DNA of 64,000 bases from Sinorhizobium meliloti (GCF_035610345.1 NZ_CP141213.1:434001-498000); one strand, 5' to 3'. Shown: positions 7,672-16,622, counted from the first letter of the stretch. Notes: generated by a model from the sequence alone, not told the origin. Translations and numbers: made by a program.

Positions 7672-8730
7672 CTAAGGATCCCACTCCATCTCCGTATAGG
7701 CGGACGTGGCGTTTTGCGGGTTCAAGAGGTCGAACAGGCGCCATCGGTCCGCTTCCCTTCGACCGATGACCTCGCTTGCTTCCCCGAGCGCCAGGCCGTC
7801 GTCGAGCGCTTTCCTGGTATCAGACTCCAGAACACGGAGGTAGCGTTCGAGCGGCGCGGCGGCCTCAGGCCAGTCGAGCAGCGGCCCTCCATGGCCCGGT
7901 ACGACCTTCCGCGCGCCCAGCCCCTTCATTTCGGAAAGAGCGGCGAGCCAGCCGCGCAGCGATCCGTCGAGGGCCGGCGTGTGCCTGTCGAACAGCAGAT
8001 CGCCGGCGAAAAGGATACCGGACGTCCGGTCGAAGACGGTGAGGTCGGTAGAGGTGTGCGCCGTCGGCCAGGCGCGCAGCTCCAGCACCCTGCCGCCGAG
8101 GTCGATCGCCTCCTGCTGCGCTATCGCCCGATCCGGTGCGACTATGCGGCTGCCCAGGAAAGCCGCCTCGCCGATCCGCCGGGCGTAGCTTGCGCGATAG
8201 TTTTCGGCGCGGTCGGCGAGCGCACGCGGCAAATTGGCCTGGCCGATCACTGCCGCTCCTGCTTCGCGGAGCGGCTCGGCGCCGAAGATGTGGTCCGGAT
8301 GCATGTGCGTCAGGATCAGGTGACTGATCGGCAGGCGACTTCGTTCGCGGATCGCCAGATAGATCTCTTCTCCGAGCTTGCGCGCGCCGCCGGAATCGAT
8401 CACGGCGACGCTGCGCGACCCCACGACGAAGCCGAAGTTGGACATGTCGCCGCCGTTTTCCGCATCCGGCTCCGCCACCCGGCCGCGATGCAGGAAGACC
8501 CCTGGGGCCGCCTCGCTGAAGGAGAGGACCGAGCTGGGCCTCGGGGCACAAAATGGCGGCTTCTCGGTCCAGTCGCCCGGCTTGCGCGTGACGGAATGCA
8601 GCGCATGCTCGCACCCCGCTTTCGTCTCCGCCGCAAAGCCGGGCAGCAGTGCCACCCGGCAGATCTCGCTCGGCGGCGCGTCAGGTGCTGCTGCAGCAAG
8701 GATGCACATCGTCACGAATGCTTCGAACAC
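7672..8730 (-). CDS. Quinoprotein relay system zinc metallohydrolase (SoxH-like)
   Basis: A 352-residue metallo-beta-lactamase-fold protein. Zinc ligands are in the HMHPDH motif (near residue 142), in the later AHTSTDL and GDLLFD segments, and in the PGHGGP motif near residue 275. An N-terminal stretch (about 1-70) with ICRVALLPGF and a CEHALH motif precedes the hydrolase domain, the layout of the quinoprotein relay system zinc metallohydrolase 2 family. Members are related to SoxH and go with SoxYZ-like carriers, as here with 8904-9716, divergently transcribed. The start is a GTG at 8730; an ATG at 8709 is possible. A short hydrophobic N-terminus suggests export. Confidence 0.8.
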   Translation of the reverse strand: MFEAFVTMCILAAAAPDAPPSEICRVALLPGFAAETKAGCEHALHSVTRKPGDWTEKPPFCAPRPSSVLSFSEAAPGVFLHRGRVAEPDAENGGDMSNFGFVVGSRSVAVIDSGGARKLGEEIYLAIRERSRLPISHLILTHMHPDHIFGAEPLREAGAAVIGQANLPRALADRAENYRASYARRIGEAAFLGSRIVAPDRAIAQQEAIDLGGRVLELRAWPTAHTSTDLTVFDRTSGILFAGDLLFDRHTPALDGSLRGWLAALSEMKGLGARKVVPGHGGPLLDWPEAAAPLERYLRVLESDTRKALDDGLALGEASEVIGRREADRWRLFDLLNPQNATSAYTEMEWDP

Positions 8731-8903
8731 CTTGAGCCCCCGGCATTTTCGAAAAAGTGAGCGTTACACAAACCCGGCAATCAACAAGATTGCGGCCGCC
8801 GGTCGCGTCAGACAACATATCCGAAAGGCTCGCTTCTGCTCCCGGGCATCTCGTTCTATGCTATAAGATACTCGCAGCCTGTCCAAAAAGGGGGCTTTGA
8901 ACC

Positions 8904-9716
8904 ATGAAGCTCATTCTCGCGCTTGTTCCCGCCATGCTATCGGCAAGCCTCGCACTTGCCGAGCCAGAGAAGCCGAACAACCCGCTAGCAGACGGCGCGA
9001 CATGGCAAGATTTGAAGGGCGACGTCGTCGGCGAAGCGCCCATTCTCGACGGCGCCGCCCTGTTCTCCGTCACCGCGCCCTACCGCGCCAACGACGCCGC
9101 GACGGTGCCGATCACGATCGAGCAGACGGACGCCGCGGCGGATCCGATCGAATCCCTCAAGCTGGTGATCGACGAGAACCCGGCGCCGGTGGCCGCCGAA
9201 ATCCGCTTCGGCCCCGCGATGGCACCGCTGAAATTCGAAACCCGCGTGCGCGTCAACCAATATTCCAACGTCCGGGCGATCGCCGAAACGCCGCGGGGCA
9301 TTTTCATGAATCGCCGCTTCGTCAAGGCATCCGGCGGCTGCTCGGCGCCCGCCACAAAGGACCCGGTCGCGGCGCTGAAGGATATGGGAGAGATGCGGCT
9401 GAAGCTCTTCGACGGCAAGGGGGACGGACAGAAAGCCCGCCGCGAGGCGCAGATCATGATCCGCCATCCGAACTATTCCGGTCTCCAGCGCGACCAGATC
9501 ACCCAGCTCTTCGTCGGTGCGAAATTCATCACGGAATTGGTCGTGAAGCAGGGTGACGAGCTTCTGTTCTCGCTCGACGGCGGGATATCGATCAGTGAAA
9601 ATCCGGTGTTCCGCTTCAGCTATACCGATAATGGTGCCCCGGACTTCACGGTCCATGCGGTCGATACGGACGGCAATGTCTTCGACCGCGTCCTGCCGAA
9701 GACGCCGCCTGCCTGA
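8904..9716 (+). CDS. Quinoprotein dehydrogenase-associated SoxYZ-like carrier protein
   Basis: A 270-residue exported protein, signal peptide 1-19 (SLALAEP). The first half (about 30-170) resembles SoxY and the second half (about 180-265) SoxZ, forming a natural SoxY-SoxZ fusion of the type encoded beside PQQ dehydrogenases. The Cys in VKASGGCSAP (near residue 148) is where SoxY carries its substrate on a GGC motif, so a covalent carrier role in the periplasm is plausible; the cargo is unknown. The gene is divergent from the SoxH-like hydrolase, its likely partner. A GGGGG-rich site lies upstream of the ATG. Confidence 0.85.
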   Translation: MKLILALVPAMLSASLALAEPEKPNNPLADGATWQDLKGDVVGEAPILDGAALFSVTAPYRANDAATVPITIEQTDAAADPIESLKLVIDENPAPVAAEIRFGPAMAPLKFETRVRVNQYSNVRAIAETPRGIFMNRRFVKASGGCSAPATKDPVAALKDMGEMRLKLFDGKGDGQKARREAQIMIRHPNYSGLQRDQITQLFVGAKFITELVVKQGDELLFSLDGGISISENPVFRFSYTDNGAPDFTVHAVDTDGNVFDRVLPKTPPA

Positions 9717-9720
9717 TCAC

Positions 9721-9764
9721 GCACTTCCGGACGGAAAACCGTTACACACTTTTCCTGGAAGTGC
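9721..9764. repeat. Dispersed palindromic intergenic repeat, copy B
   Basis: This is the most regular copy: GCACTTCC (9721-9728) pairs with GGAAGTGC (9757-9764) around a core containing CGGAAAACCG and CACTTTTCCT. It fills the 49-bp gap between two convergent genes, again suiting a bidirectional terminator. Confidence 0.75.
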
Positions 9765-9765
9765 T

Positions 9766-10119
9766 CTAGAAGCACAGCATCTCCGCCTCCGCCTGGGCGC
9801 GTCTCAGATCCGCGACCATGGTGCGTGGCACGACCGCCGACTTGAACATGGCCAGCTGTTCGCCGCTCCCCTGCTGGAGAGACAGCACCGTTTCAGCCTG
9901 GACATATTTGTCATAGGGCAGGATCGATGCGATCACATCGATCGAGCAGGCGCATTTGCTCAAGACGTCCCGGCTCTGGCCGTTGGCGGCCATGCAGCCG
10001 AACACATAGTCGGCCCGGACCTCGGTGGGGTAATCGTTGAGGCGCTCGGACATGCTCTGTCCGCGTGCGGGGATTGCCGCCGTCGCGATTGCGAGCGCTG
10101 TCAGGGCGGCGCGCATCAT
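9766..10119 (-). CDS. Small exported cysteine-containing protein, unknown
   Basis: A 117-residue protein: signal peptide to about residue 20 (IPARGQS), then a mature domain with four cysteines (FGCMAANG, KCACSID, EMLCF) that could form two disulfides in the periplasm. It has no haem CxxCH motif. It overlaps the gene before it by ATGA (10116-10119), so the two are probably made together. GGAGG precedes the first of two adjacent ATG codons. Position suggests a link with quinoprotein function; no family function is known to me. Confidence 0.7.
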   Translation of the reverse strand: MMRAALTALAIATAAIPARGQSMSERLNDYPTEVRADYVFGCMAANGQSRDVLSKCACSIDVIASILPYDKYVQAETVLSLQQGSGEQLAMFKSAVVPRTMVADLRRAQAEAEMLCF

Positions 10120-10790
10120 GGCCGGCCGCCCTCCTCAGCGTCTTTCAAGGTGATCGCGTGGGAATAGCCGGCCTCGGCCCCGCCCGCCGCCGAAGGAACG
10201 GTGGCCACCAGCGCATAATACCAGCCGGGAATCTCTTCCGACACGGTGACGGCGAGCGACAACTGCGAGATCCGCCCCATTTGCGCGCGCGCCTTGTCGT
10301 GTTCGAACGGCCGGATCGTCACCTCGCGCGCGGCGATTTCGCGGTCGTGATAGCGCACCGATACCGGCTCGATCTGCGCATCCCGCAGCAGGGCTTCCTT
10401 GACGCGGTTGCGCATGTAGAAGGGACTGCCGCCGGATTGTGCCGCAAGATCGGAAAGCACGCTTTCGAGAAAATACATGACCAGCGGATTGCCGACCGAG
10501 GCTGGATAGTTGCCGAGCCCCCGGGACTGGCTGCCCTGATGGAGCGTCATCGCGACATTGTCGCCAACCTTGAGGCCGATCGTGAAGCTGCCGGCTCTCT
10601 GCCCTGCATCGGCCCCCGACACGACCTTGTCGTAGAGGAGCGAACTCTGCTCGTCTCCGGAACCGTCCTTCGCCGCCGCGAGCGCTTTCAACGCCGCCGA
10701 ATGGAAGAGGAGCTCGTAGGTCTCCGCAGCAGCCGCGGGTCCGTGCCCCTGCCCCAGCAGGAATAGAGCGATCAGGAGAAAAATACGCAT
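10116..10790 (-). CDS. Exported protein of unknown function
   Basis: A 224-residue protein with a signal peptide (residues 1-22, GHGPAAAAET). The mature part is mixed alpha/beta and has no cysteine; segments such as SFTIGLKVGDNVAMTLHQ and ALVATVPSAAGG look like beta strands. I do not recognise the family. It forms a two-gene leftward unit with the small cysteine protein downstream, and lies between the SoxYZ-like gene and the sensor kinase operon. A role in the periplasmic methanol system is inferred only from neighbourhood. Confidence 0.65.
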   Translation of the reverse strand: MRIFLLIALFLLGQGHGPAAAAETYELLFHSAALKALAAAKDGSGDEQSSLLYDKVVSGADAGQRAGSFTIGLKVGDNVAMTLHQGSQSRGLGNYPASVGNPLVMYFLESVLSDLAAQSGGSPFYMRNRVKEALLRDAQIEPVSVRYHDREIAAREVTIRPFEHDKARAQMGRISQLSLAVTVSEEIPGWYYALVATVPSAAGGAEAGYSHAITLKDAEEGGRP

Positions 10791-10896
10791 CGCAGATCCA
10801 CCGTCCGATTGTGGCCCGTTCCGAGGCTCCGTTTACCGGCTTCGAGCCTAGCAGCGGCCCCGGCAATGTCATCGGATACCTTTGTCTGTGTTTGTC

Positions 10897-13140
10897 TCAC
10901 GCCACGCGGGCCCGGGTCTTCCAGTCGATCAGCGCCCTGAGCCGCACCAGCTGCACCGGCTTGGTGAGCACGGCGAAGGACATTTCGTTACAGAGCTGCA
11001 AGAATTGCCGCTGCCGGTTGGCGGAAATGATGATCGCCGGTATTTCGGCTCCTGCGAGCGCGCGCAGCGTATGGATGGTTTCTATGCCGTTGTCCTCTTC
11101 GTCCAGCTGATAATCGACCAGCAAGATGTCGGGGGCCGTGCCGATTTCCTGCATCAGCGCCGCCGCATCTGCAGTCGAGTCCGCCGCCAGAACGCTGGCT
11201 CCCCAGCTTTCCAGAACCTGAGTCATCGCGTGCAGCTCGTCTGCATCGTTCTCGACGATCATCACGATCAGATCGAGGCTGCCGTCGAGCATCGGCTCCA
11301 TCCTCGGATCCTCGCTGACGCTGGCATGGCCGGGCGCGGCCAGCGGCACTTCGATCGAGAAGACGGAGCCCCGGCCCGGCTGCGATGCCAGCCGGATGGG
11401 GTGATCGAGATGCCGGCATGCCCGCTCGACGATCGACAGACCAAGTCCCATGCCCGGACCCTTTGCCGCGCCGCTTGCCCGGGTGAACTCCTTGAATATC
11501 CGTGTCCGGTCTTCCTCGGATATTCCGACGCCGGTATCCCACACTTCTATTCGCACGGCATCGCCCGTCAGCCGGCAACCGACCAGGACACGGCCGCGCT
11601 CCGTATATTGAATGGCGTTCACGACAAGGTTCTGGACGCAGCGCATCAGGTAGCGCTGATCGCTGCTGATCCAGCGTGAGGAAGGCACGATCCGAAGGTC
11701 GATCCCCCTTTCCGTTGCCAGGGGCGCCAGATCCTCGGCCACGCCCTGCAGCAGATTGCCGAGATTGAACGAGGTGACGTTGAATTCGGCTCCCGAGCTG
11801 TCGAGTCGCGAAATGTCGAGAAGCGCCTGCAGGAGCGATTCGATCGAGGTGAAGGATCGCTTCAGGCGCCTGACCACCTCCTCCGTGCCCGGCTGCCCCA
11901 CCTTGTCCGTCAGCATCGACAGATAGAGTTTGGCGGCGTTGATCGGCTGAAGGAGATCATGACTGGCAGCCGCCAGAAAGCGGGTCTTGGATGTGTGGGC
12001 CGCCTCGGCAGCCTCCTTGGCGTGCCGAAGCGCCGCCTCGATCTTGGTCTGCTCGTCGGCGTGTATCTGCAGCAGGCGATTGGCCTCGGTCAATTCGGCC
12101 GTGCGCTCCTGCACCCGTTGCTCCAGAAGCGCCGAGGCCTGCGTCTCTGCCGTCACGTCCATGATCGAAACGATGAAACCGTCATCGGGCAGGGAATGGA
12201 TGCGGATGTCGAGGCTCATGCCGTCGCGCCGGCGGAAGCGCTCCTGCACCGCCTCGCCGCGGCGCACCGCCTTGAACCAGCCGGCGACCCTGGACCGGCG
12301 CCCTTCCCGGTCGAGAATCTCGTGGCGCTCGACATGTTCGACGATGCGCTGAAAGGGACTTCCCTTTTTCAGAAGCGCAAGCGGCACGCCGAGAAGCTCA
12401 CCGAAGCGCTCGTTGCGTACCAGCAATTCGCCGCCTGACGAAAACGTGCAGACGCCGAGCGACATGTGATCGAAGGCCGCCTGCAGCAGATGGGACTGCT
12501 GGTCGATCAGGCGGTTCTTCTCGCGCCGGTTCTCCCGCACGATGTCGGTGATTTCGGTCTGCAGGACCGTGATATTGCCGGAACTGGTCTGCCGATAGGA
12601 AATCTGGAACCAGCGATCGTTCCGCAGCACCATCACGAAGGACGAAAAGCGCTGGCCGGATCCCTGCCCCTTCGCCACCGGCTGAGGCCGGCCCGCCAGG
12701 CCATTCTCCTCCCGGTTCAGATACTTGCTTGCGTTGACCGCTGCGAGATAGTCGTCGAAACCGAGGCCGGGCTTGATCAGCGGCTCCACGTCGGGCAGCA
12801 AATTGCGGAACTGGGCGTTGCAGGCCTGCAGTCGTTCCTCGGAAAAAAGTGCGAAGCCGTCCTCCATCGCCACCATGGCATCGGCGAGATTTCTCTGAAT
12901 CCGCTCCTGCGCCTGGTAGGCGACCTCGAGCTCGCTCGACGCCCGGTCGAGCGTATCGAGAGCCTTTTCGAGATCCTTGGTCTTTTCCCAGACCTCCGCC
13001 TGAAGGGCGATGGCGGATTCGAACAGCGAATAGGCGGAGCCCCCGACTTCGTGGCCGCGCTCGGCCCGGTTGACCAGCGCCTCGATGATCCTTGCCTGCT
13101 TGGCGATCTGAAGTTCGTAGGGCTCGTTCGGATCGATCAT
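10897..13140 (-). CDS. Hybrid sensor histidine kinase with two PAS domains
   Basis: A 747-residue soluble hybrid kinase. In order: N-terminal helical region (1-85), PAS-like domain (about 85-200), second PAS (about 215-335), coiled coil (335-385), HisKA with His394 in AAASHDLLQP, HATPase with N box NLVVNAIQY (Asn504-Asn508), WDTGVGI and GMGLGLSIV, then a receiver domain (about 624-740) with Asp676 (DILLVDYQ) and Lys727. No transmembrane segment is visible, so it senses inside the cell. It is the last gene of a regulator-FIST-kinase operon and its ATG overlaps the FIST stop. It resembles the ErcS'/NahK-type kinases linked to alcohol-dehydrogenase control in pseudomonads. Confidence 0.9.
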   Translation of the reverse strand: MIDPNEPYELQIAKQARIIEALVNRAERGHEVGGSAYSLFESAIALQAEVWEKTKDLEKALDTLDRASSELEVAYQAQERIQRNLADAMVAMEDGFALFSEERLQACNAQFRNLLPDVEPLIKPGLGFDDYLAAVNASKYLNREENGLAGRPQPVAKGQGSGQRFSSFVMVLRNDRWFQISYRQTSSGNITVLQTEITDIVRENRREKNRLIDQQSHLLQAAFDHMSLGVCTFSSGGELLVRNERFGELLGVPLALLKKGSPFQRIVEHVERHEILDREGRRSRVAGWFKAVRRGEAVQERFRRRDGMSLDIRIHSLPDDGFIVSIMDVTAETQASALLEQRVQERTAELTEANRLLQIHADEQTKIEAALRHAKEAAEAAHTSKTRFLAAASHDLLQPINAAKLYLSMLTDKVGQPGTEEVVRRLKRSFTSIESLLQALLDISRLDSSGAEFNVTSFNLGNLLQGVAEDLAPLATERGIDLRIVPSSRWISSDQRYLMRCVQNLVVNAIQYTERGRVLVGCRLTGDAVRIEVWDTGVGISEEDRTRIFKEFTRASGAAKGPGMGLGLSIVERACRHLDHPIRLASQPGRGSVFSIEVPLAAPGHASVSEDPRMEPMLDGSLDLIVMIVENDADELHAMTQVLESWGASVLAADSTADAAALMQEIGTAPDILLVDYQLDEEDNGIETIHTLRALAGAEIPAIIISANRQRQFLQLCNEMSFAVLTKPVQLVRLRALIDWKTRARVA

Positions 13141-14306
13141 AGCGGCGCTCCCGCCTTCGGCCGGAAAAAGGCGACGCCGACAAAGGTCTGGTTCACGTGC
13201 ACGCCGAGATGCTGTTCTCCATAGGTGTTGAAGCCGACGACCCGGCGCTGCCGCAACTGCTCGGAAACCTCGCTGTCCAGACCCTTGCGCTCGATCTCGA
13301 GCTTGCGCAGATAACAATCGAAACCGAGGATGAAATCCGGGGCCTCACCGTCATGGCCGCTGACCGCCAGCCCCGTCTCGAGCGTTCGGATGATTTCCTT
13401 GCCGCGGCCGAGGCGCAACAGCAGACCATCGTCGATCGCCGACAAGAAGGTGAGCCCGTGCTCGCCTTGAATCTGCTGGATCGCCCGCACGTGATAGAGA
13501 TTGCCGTTGCGCACCAGTACCGGATTCTCGGCGAAGACCATCGGCGACAATTCGCCGACCGGCACCTTGACCAGCCGGGCATATTCCTCCGCCGCCGGCG
13601 AACCGTTGATTTCCAGGACCAGCCGTTCCTCGGGGACCGCGCGGGTAACCACCATGCGTTTGTCGGTGGGCTGAAAATGATCGAAGCCGAGACCGCTGAA
13701 CTCCAGATCGGTTTCGAGCAGCAGGAGGAGCGCGGCATTGCTGTGGAATTCACCGTTGCGAAGCACCTGGGTGCGCTGGAACCGCAGCCCGTCGCCGGCC
13801 GAACCGCCAAAGACGGGAATGTCCTTCAGCCCTGCCTCCAGGGCCGCCACCAGAATATCCTCCTGCTTGGACAGTCCGTCGGCGAAGATCAGCGCCAGCC
13901 GCTTGCGGCCCGGCGTCACGCGGAACTGTGTGGCGAGCCGCTCGGTCTGCGAAACGACATCGGCAATCGAGACCGGCGAAATCGGTTGGAACAGGATCGA
14001 CGCCACCCGAAAATGATGCCGCTGGAAGGCGACCGCCAGCAGAGTATCGTTTTCATAGCCGCGCGGCGTGATCTGGCCGGCTGTCGTGCAGCCGAAGACG
14101 ACCGTATTCGGCAGCGACTTTCTGAGCGCAGCGGCAAGGTCTTCCGGCTGCAGCCGGTCAGGCACGAACAGAAAGATGAAGCTCGGCCTCGCCGTGGCGA
14201 GCTGCCGTCTGATTTCGGCGAGGGCGGTGAACGCATCATCGGCGCGTGATGTCGCGAGCCGCACCGCCTCGGCGGGTTTGCGGTCAAGATCGTCGACAGC
14301 CGTCAT
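13137..14306 (-). CDS. FIST N- and C-domain sensory protein
   Basis: A 389-residue protein with FIST N (about 40-235; NTVVFGCTTAGQITPRGYE, VFGGSAGDGLRF) and FIST C (about 235-375; ending VVGFNTYGEQHLGVHVNQT) domains. FIST proteins are small-ligand sensors found with signal-transduction proteins; amino acids have been proposed as ligands. No signal peptide or membrane segment is seen. It is encoded between the response regulator and the hybrid kinase, overlapping the kinase gene by 4 bp, so it probably feeds an intracellular signal into that kinase. Confidence 0.9.
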   Translation of the reverse strand: MTAVDDLDRKPAEAVRLATSRADDAFTALAEIRRQLATARPSFIFLFVPDRLQPEDLAAALRKSLPNTVVFGCTTAGQITPRGYENDTLLAVAFQRHHFRVASILFQPISPVSIADVVSQTERLATQFRVTPGRKRLALIFADGLSKQEDILVAALEAGLKDIPVFGGSAGDGLRFQRTQVLRNGEFHSNAALLLLLETDLEFSGLGFDHFQPTDKRMVVTRAVPEERLVLEINGSPAAEEYARLVKVPVGELSPMVFAENPVLVRNGNLYHVRAIQQIQGEHGLTFLSAIDDGLLLRLGRGKEIIRTLETGLAVSGHDGEAPDFILGFDCYLRKLEIERKGLDSEVSEQLRQRRVVGFNTYGEQHLGVHVNQTFVGVAFFRPKAGAPL

Positions 14307-14349
14307 GCACCGTCACCTTCCAACTCCATCCCGGCAGGCCGGGCACACC

Positions 14350-15039
14350 TCACTGCAGGCTGTGGCGGATCGATACTTCGCGTACCAGCATCGCCGCCTG
14401 GGTGCGATTGTGGACGCCCAGCCGGCGCAGAAGCGCCGTGATATGCGCCTTGACGGTCGCCTCGGCCAGTTGCATCTCGTAGGCGATCAGCTTGTTCGGC
14501 ATGCCTTCGCAGATCAGGCTCAGAATGCGGGTCTGCTGCTGCGACAGATGCGCGATCTTGCGCGAGATCGTCTCCACAGACTGGTCCGTCGCCGTCGCGC
14601 GCGCCGGCACCGCATAGCCCGGCGGCACATAGGTCTTGCCGTTCCAGATATCCTGCATCGCTTCCTGGAAATTATGACGGTCGATGTCCTTGGGGATGAA
14701 CCCCGCGGCACCGGCGGCGATGACCGATTGAACCACGTCCTTCGACGTGAAGGCGGAGATCACGATGACCGGAATATCGGGCATCTTCTCCTTGATTTTC
14801 AGAAAACCGCTCAAGCCGGATGCATCGGGCAGGTTCAGATCCAGCATGATCAGATCGGGCGAGAAGCGCATCCTGAGCTGCTGCAACGCTTCGCTCAGCG
14901 ACGTCGCCGTTCTGATGCGGCGCGTATTGAAGGTGCTTTCCATCGTCGCGGCCAGAGCATCGCAATAGAGCGGATGATCATCGATCACCAGGGCCGACTT
15001 TATCGAAAGCGAATGAACGGGCAAGGCTGTCCGCGGCAT
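14350..15039 (-). CDS. LuxR/NarL-type response regulator
   Basis: A 229-residue two-component regulator. The receiver domain (about 12-130) has the acidic pair in VIDDHP, phosphoacceptor Asp67 (LIMLDLNLP) and a conserved Lys in GFIPKD. The C-terminal LuxR helix-turn-helix (about 165-225) reads LSQQQTRILSLICEGMPNKLIAYEM, then EATVKAHITALLRRLGV. The ATG at 15039 follows GGGAGGAGAGCC; an upstream in-frame start adds ten unlikely residues. It is first in the operon with FIST and kinase genes and resembles ExaE/ErbR-type regulators of quinoprotein alcohol oxidation, so control of xoxF is the natural prediction. Confidence 0.9.
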   Translation of the reverse strand: MPRTALPVHSLSIKSALVIDDHPLYCDALAATMESTFNTRRIRTATSLSEALQQLRMRFSPDLIMLDLNLPDASGLSGFLKIKEKMPDIPVIVISAFTSKDVVQSVIAAGAAGFIPKDIDRHNFQEAMQDIWNGKTYVPPGYAVPARATATDQSVETISRKIAHLSQQQTRILSLICEGMPNKLIAYEMQLAEATVKAHITALLRRLGVHNRTQAAMLVREVSIRHSLQ

Positions 15040-15260
15040 GGCTCTCCTCCCGAGATACTTCCAAGCCAACAGAGCGACTCAAGGCCACTCCGAATTCACC
15101 GAGAATATCTCTCTCCCAGGCCGTCGTACTCTCCCCAGCACGACGCGACTCGTTGTCGCACAGTTTTCCACCCCGGGCAATTCCGAGATTTGCCATGCGA
15201 CGCTACACTGTCGGCGATACGCTTGCGAGATTCAAGCGCCTCGTTCAGGGGCCCAGGTAT

Positions 15261-15470
15261 TCAGACAGGGCGGCTCGCATCCGCAACCCTGCATCGCCAC
15301 TTCTTCACGCGAAGCGCCGGATGCTGCTCGGACCATTCGGCGATGTACACCGCGGACTGGAACATGCATTGATTCAACGACCTCAGGTCCTGAAACTGCA
15401 GCGTTTCCTCCCGGCATTTTTCGGGTGCCATTGCAAGGCATACGGTCAGTACGAGCGTCACCGGGTCCAT
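15261..15470 (-). CDS. Small conserved protein of unknown function
   Basis: A 69-residue protein beginning MDPVTLVLTVCLAMAP, with cysteines in KCREE, NQCMF and WRCRV and a conserved-looking YIAEWSEQHPALRVKKW segment. I recall short proteins of this pattern from rhizobial genomes, none with a known role. A GGGAGAAGTC ribosome site before the ATG at 15470 supports translation and argues against a longer reading from 15560. The hydrophobic N-terminus may be a short signal or membrane anchor. Confidence 0.6.
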   Translation of the reverse strand: MDPVTLVLTVCLAMAPEKCREETLQFQDLRSLNQCMFQSAVYIAEWSEQHPALRVKKWRCRVADASRPV

Positions 15471-15579
15471 GACTTCTCCCGTTCGGATGAAGCTTACGCA
15501 CGGACTACTATAACCGCCCGCGCGGGAATGCGCCAGCCGCCGGCCGAAAGCGGTGGGCATGCGCGGCCGGGGATCATCA

Positions 15580-15942
15580 TCATCGGGGAGGCGAGCGGAG
15601 CATCCGTTGCGGGAAGGCGCGCGTTTCTTTCAGATGATCGCAAAACAGATTCTTGAAATCGCGGAATTTCCTGAAACCGAGGTGACCCGCCAGACGCACG
15701 ACCGTGGCCGTGGACACGCCGCACTCATCCGCTATCGAAGTCGCCGTGCCGAAGGCGATGATGTCGGGATGGTCGAGTATGGCGCGCATGACGCGCTTGC
15801 GTTCGCCGGCAAAGACCACCTCCTTCTTCGCGATCATGGTCTTGAGTTCGCGAAGGTTGGAGGGAGGCATTCTCCCGGATCGGCAGCTCATTGCCTTGCG
15901 ATCGGTTTCTTTCTCCTCGGCCGTTGCGGACAGCAAAGCCAT
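15580..15942 (-). CDS. Truncated RpiR-type DNA-binding protein (HTH domain only)
   Basis: A 120-residue protein whose residues about 30-105 match the N-terminal HTH_6 domain of RpiR regulators (ELKTMIAKKEVVFAGERKRV, then TSIADECGVSTATVVRLAGHLGFRKFRDFK). Full RpiR proteins are about 280 residues and add a SIS domain that binds phosphorylated sugars; that domain is absent and I see no remnant downstream. Its ATG overlaps the stop of the phosphatase gene upstream as TGATG, so it is the last gene of the ABC operon. It may be a real minimal regulator or a decaying gene; the clean coupling favours the former. Confidence 0.7.
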   Translation of the reverse strand: MALLSATAEEKETDRKAMSCRSGRMPPSNLRELKTMIAKKEVVFAGERKRVMRAILDHPDIIAFGTATSIADECGVSTATVVRLAGHLGFRKFRDFKNLFCDHLKETRAFPQRMLRSPPR

Positions 15943-16562
15943 CAACGGACATCCTCGATCAGCCGCACCCACTCCGCCGCACGGGCTGCTGCCTCGATGA
16001 GAACGGGTTTCGGGGCCTTGTACCACTCTGCGCGCGCGAGTTGGCGGCGCTCGCGAATGTGCGCGATCGCGCCGGCAAGCGTCGAGAATTCCGTAGGAAG
16101 CGTCAGGTGCAGAAACAGCGCCATGACGATCACCGAACGCGATCGTCCTCCCCGGCAATTGACAAGCACGTTGCCACGTTCCCGCCTCGGATAGGACGGC
16201 TTCTCCGGCAAGATCTGCTCCAGGGCAGCGCGCAGAATGTAATAGGCCGCGACCATCTGCGTGTCCGGGTTGCCGGAACCGTCGATCAAGCCGATCTTGT
16301 AATAGCGGATCTCCCCGGGTCCGTAGGCGCTGCCTTGGTGATCCGCTACCAAGTCAGCCTGCCGCACATAGTTGAAATCCAGGTTGACCGCACAATTGAC
16401 CACGGTGGTGACGCCGTTCCGGCGCAGCAGATCGAGATCGCTCGCGCCTTCCTTGCCGCTGATGAAGAGATCGACGCCGTAGAGCGGATGCTTCTCGTAG
16501 ACCAGGCTGAGCTTCGGAAGTTCGGCGTCGATCGATTGCGGGTCTGTTTCCAAGTGCTGCAT
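15942..16562 (-). CDS. Dual-specificity/tyrosine phosphatase-like protein, copy 1
   Basis: A 206-residue cytoplasmic protein with the CX5R phosphatase loop NCRGGRSRSV (Cys136, Arg142) and a candidate general-acid Asp in GLIDGSGNP about 40 residues earlier, the layout of dual-specificity phosphatases. It has a paralogue at 27869-28486 sharing VVNCAxNLD, IRYYKIG and GNxLVNCRGGRSRSV blocks. In both, Asn replaces the His that usually precedes the Cys. I chose the ATG at 16562 because CCGGAGAAAAGC precedes it; 16583 is also in frame. The operon context suggests a small phosphoester substrate rather than protein phosphotyrosine. Confidence 0.8.
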   Translation of the reverse strand: MQHLETDPQSIDAELPKLSLVYEKHPLYGVDLFISGKEGASDLDLLRRNGVTTVVNCAVNLDFNYVRQADLVADHQGSAYGPGEIRYYKIGLIDGSGNPDTQMVAAYYILRAALEQILPEKPSYPRRERGNVLVNCRGGRSRSVIVMALFLHLTLPTEFSTLAGAIAHIRERRQLARAEWYKAPKPVLIEAAARAAEWVRLIEDVR

Positions 16563-16622
16563 GCTTTTCTCCGGCGCCGACATAAGGTCGTCGCGCTGTG
16601 TCTGACTGCGTCGATGCGCCTG

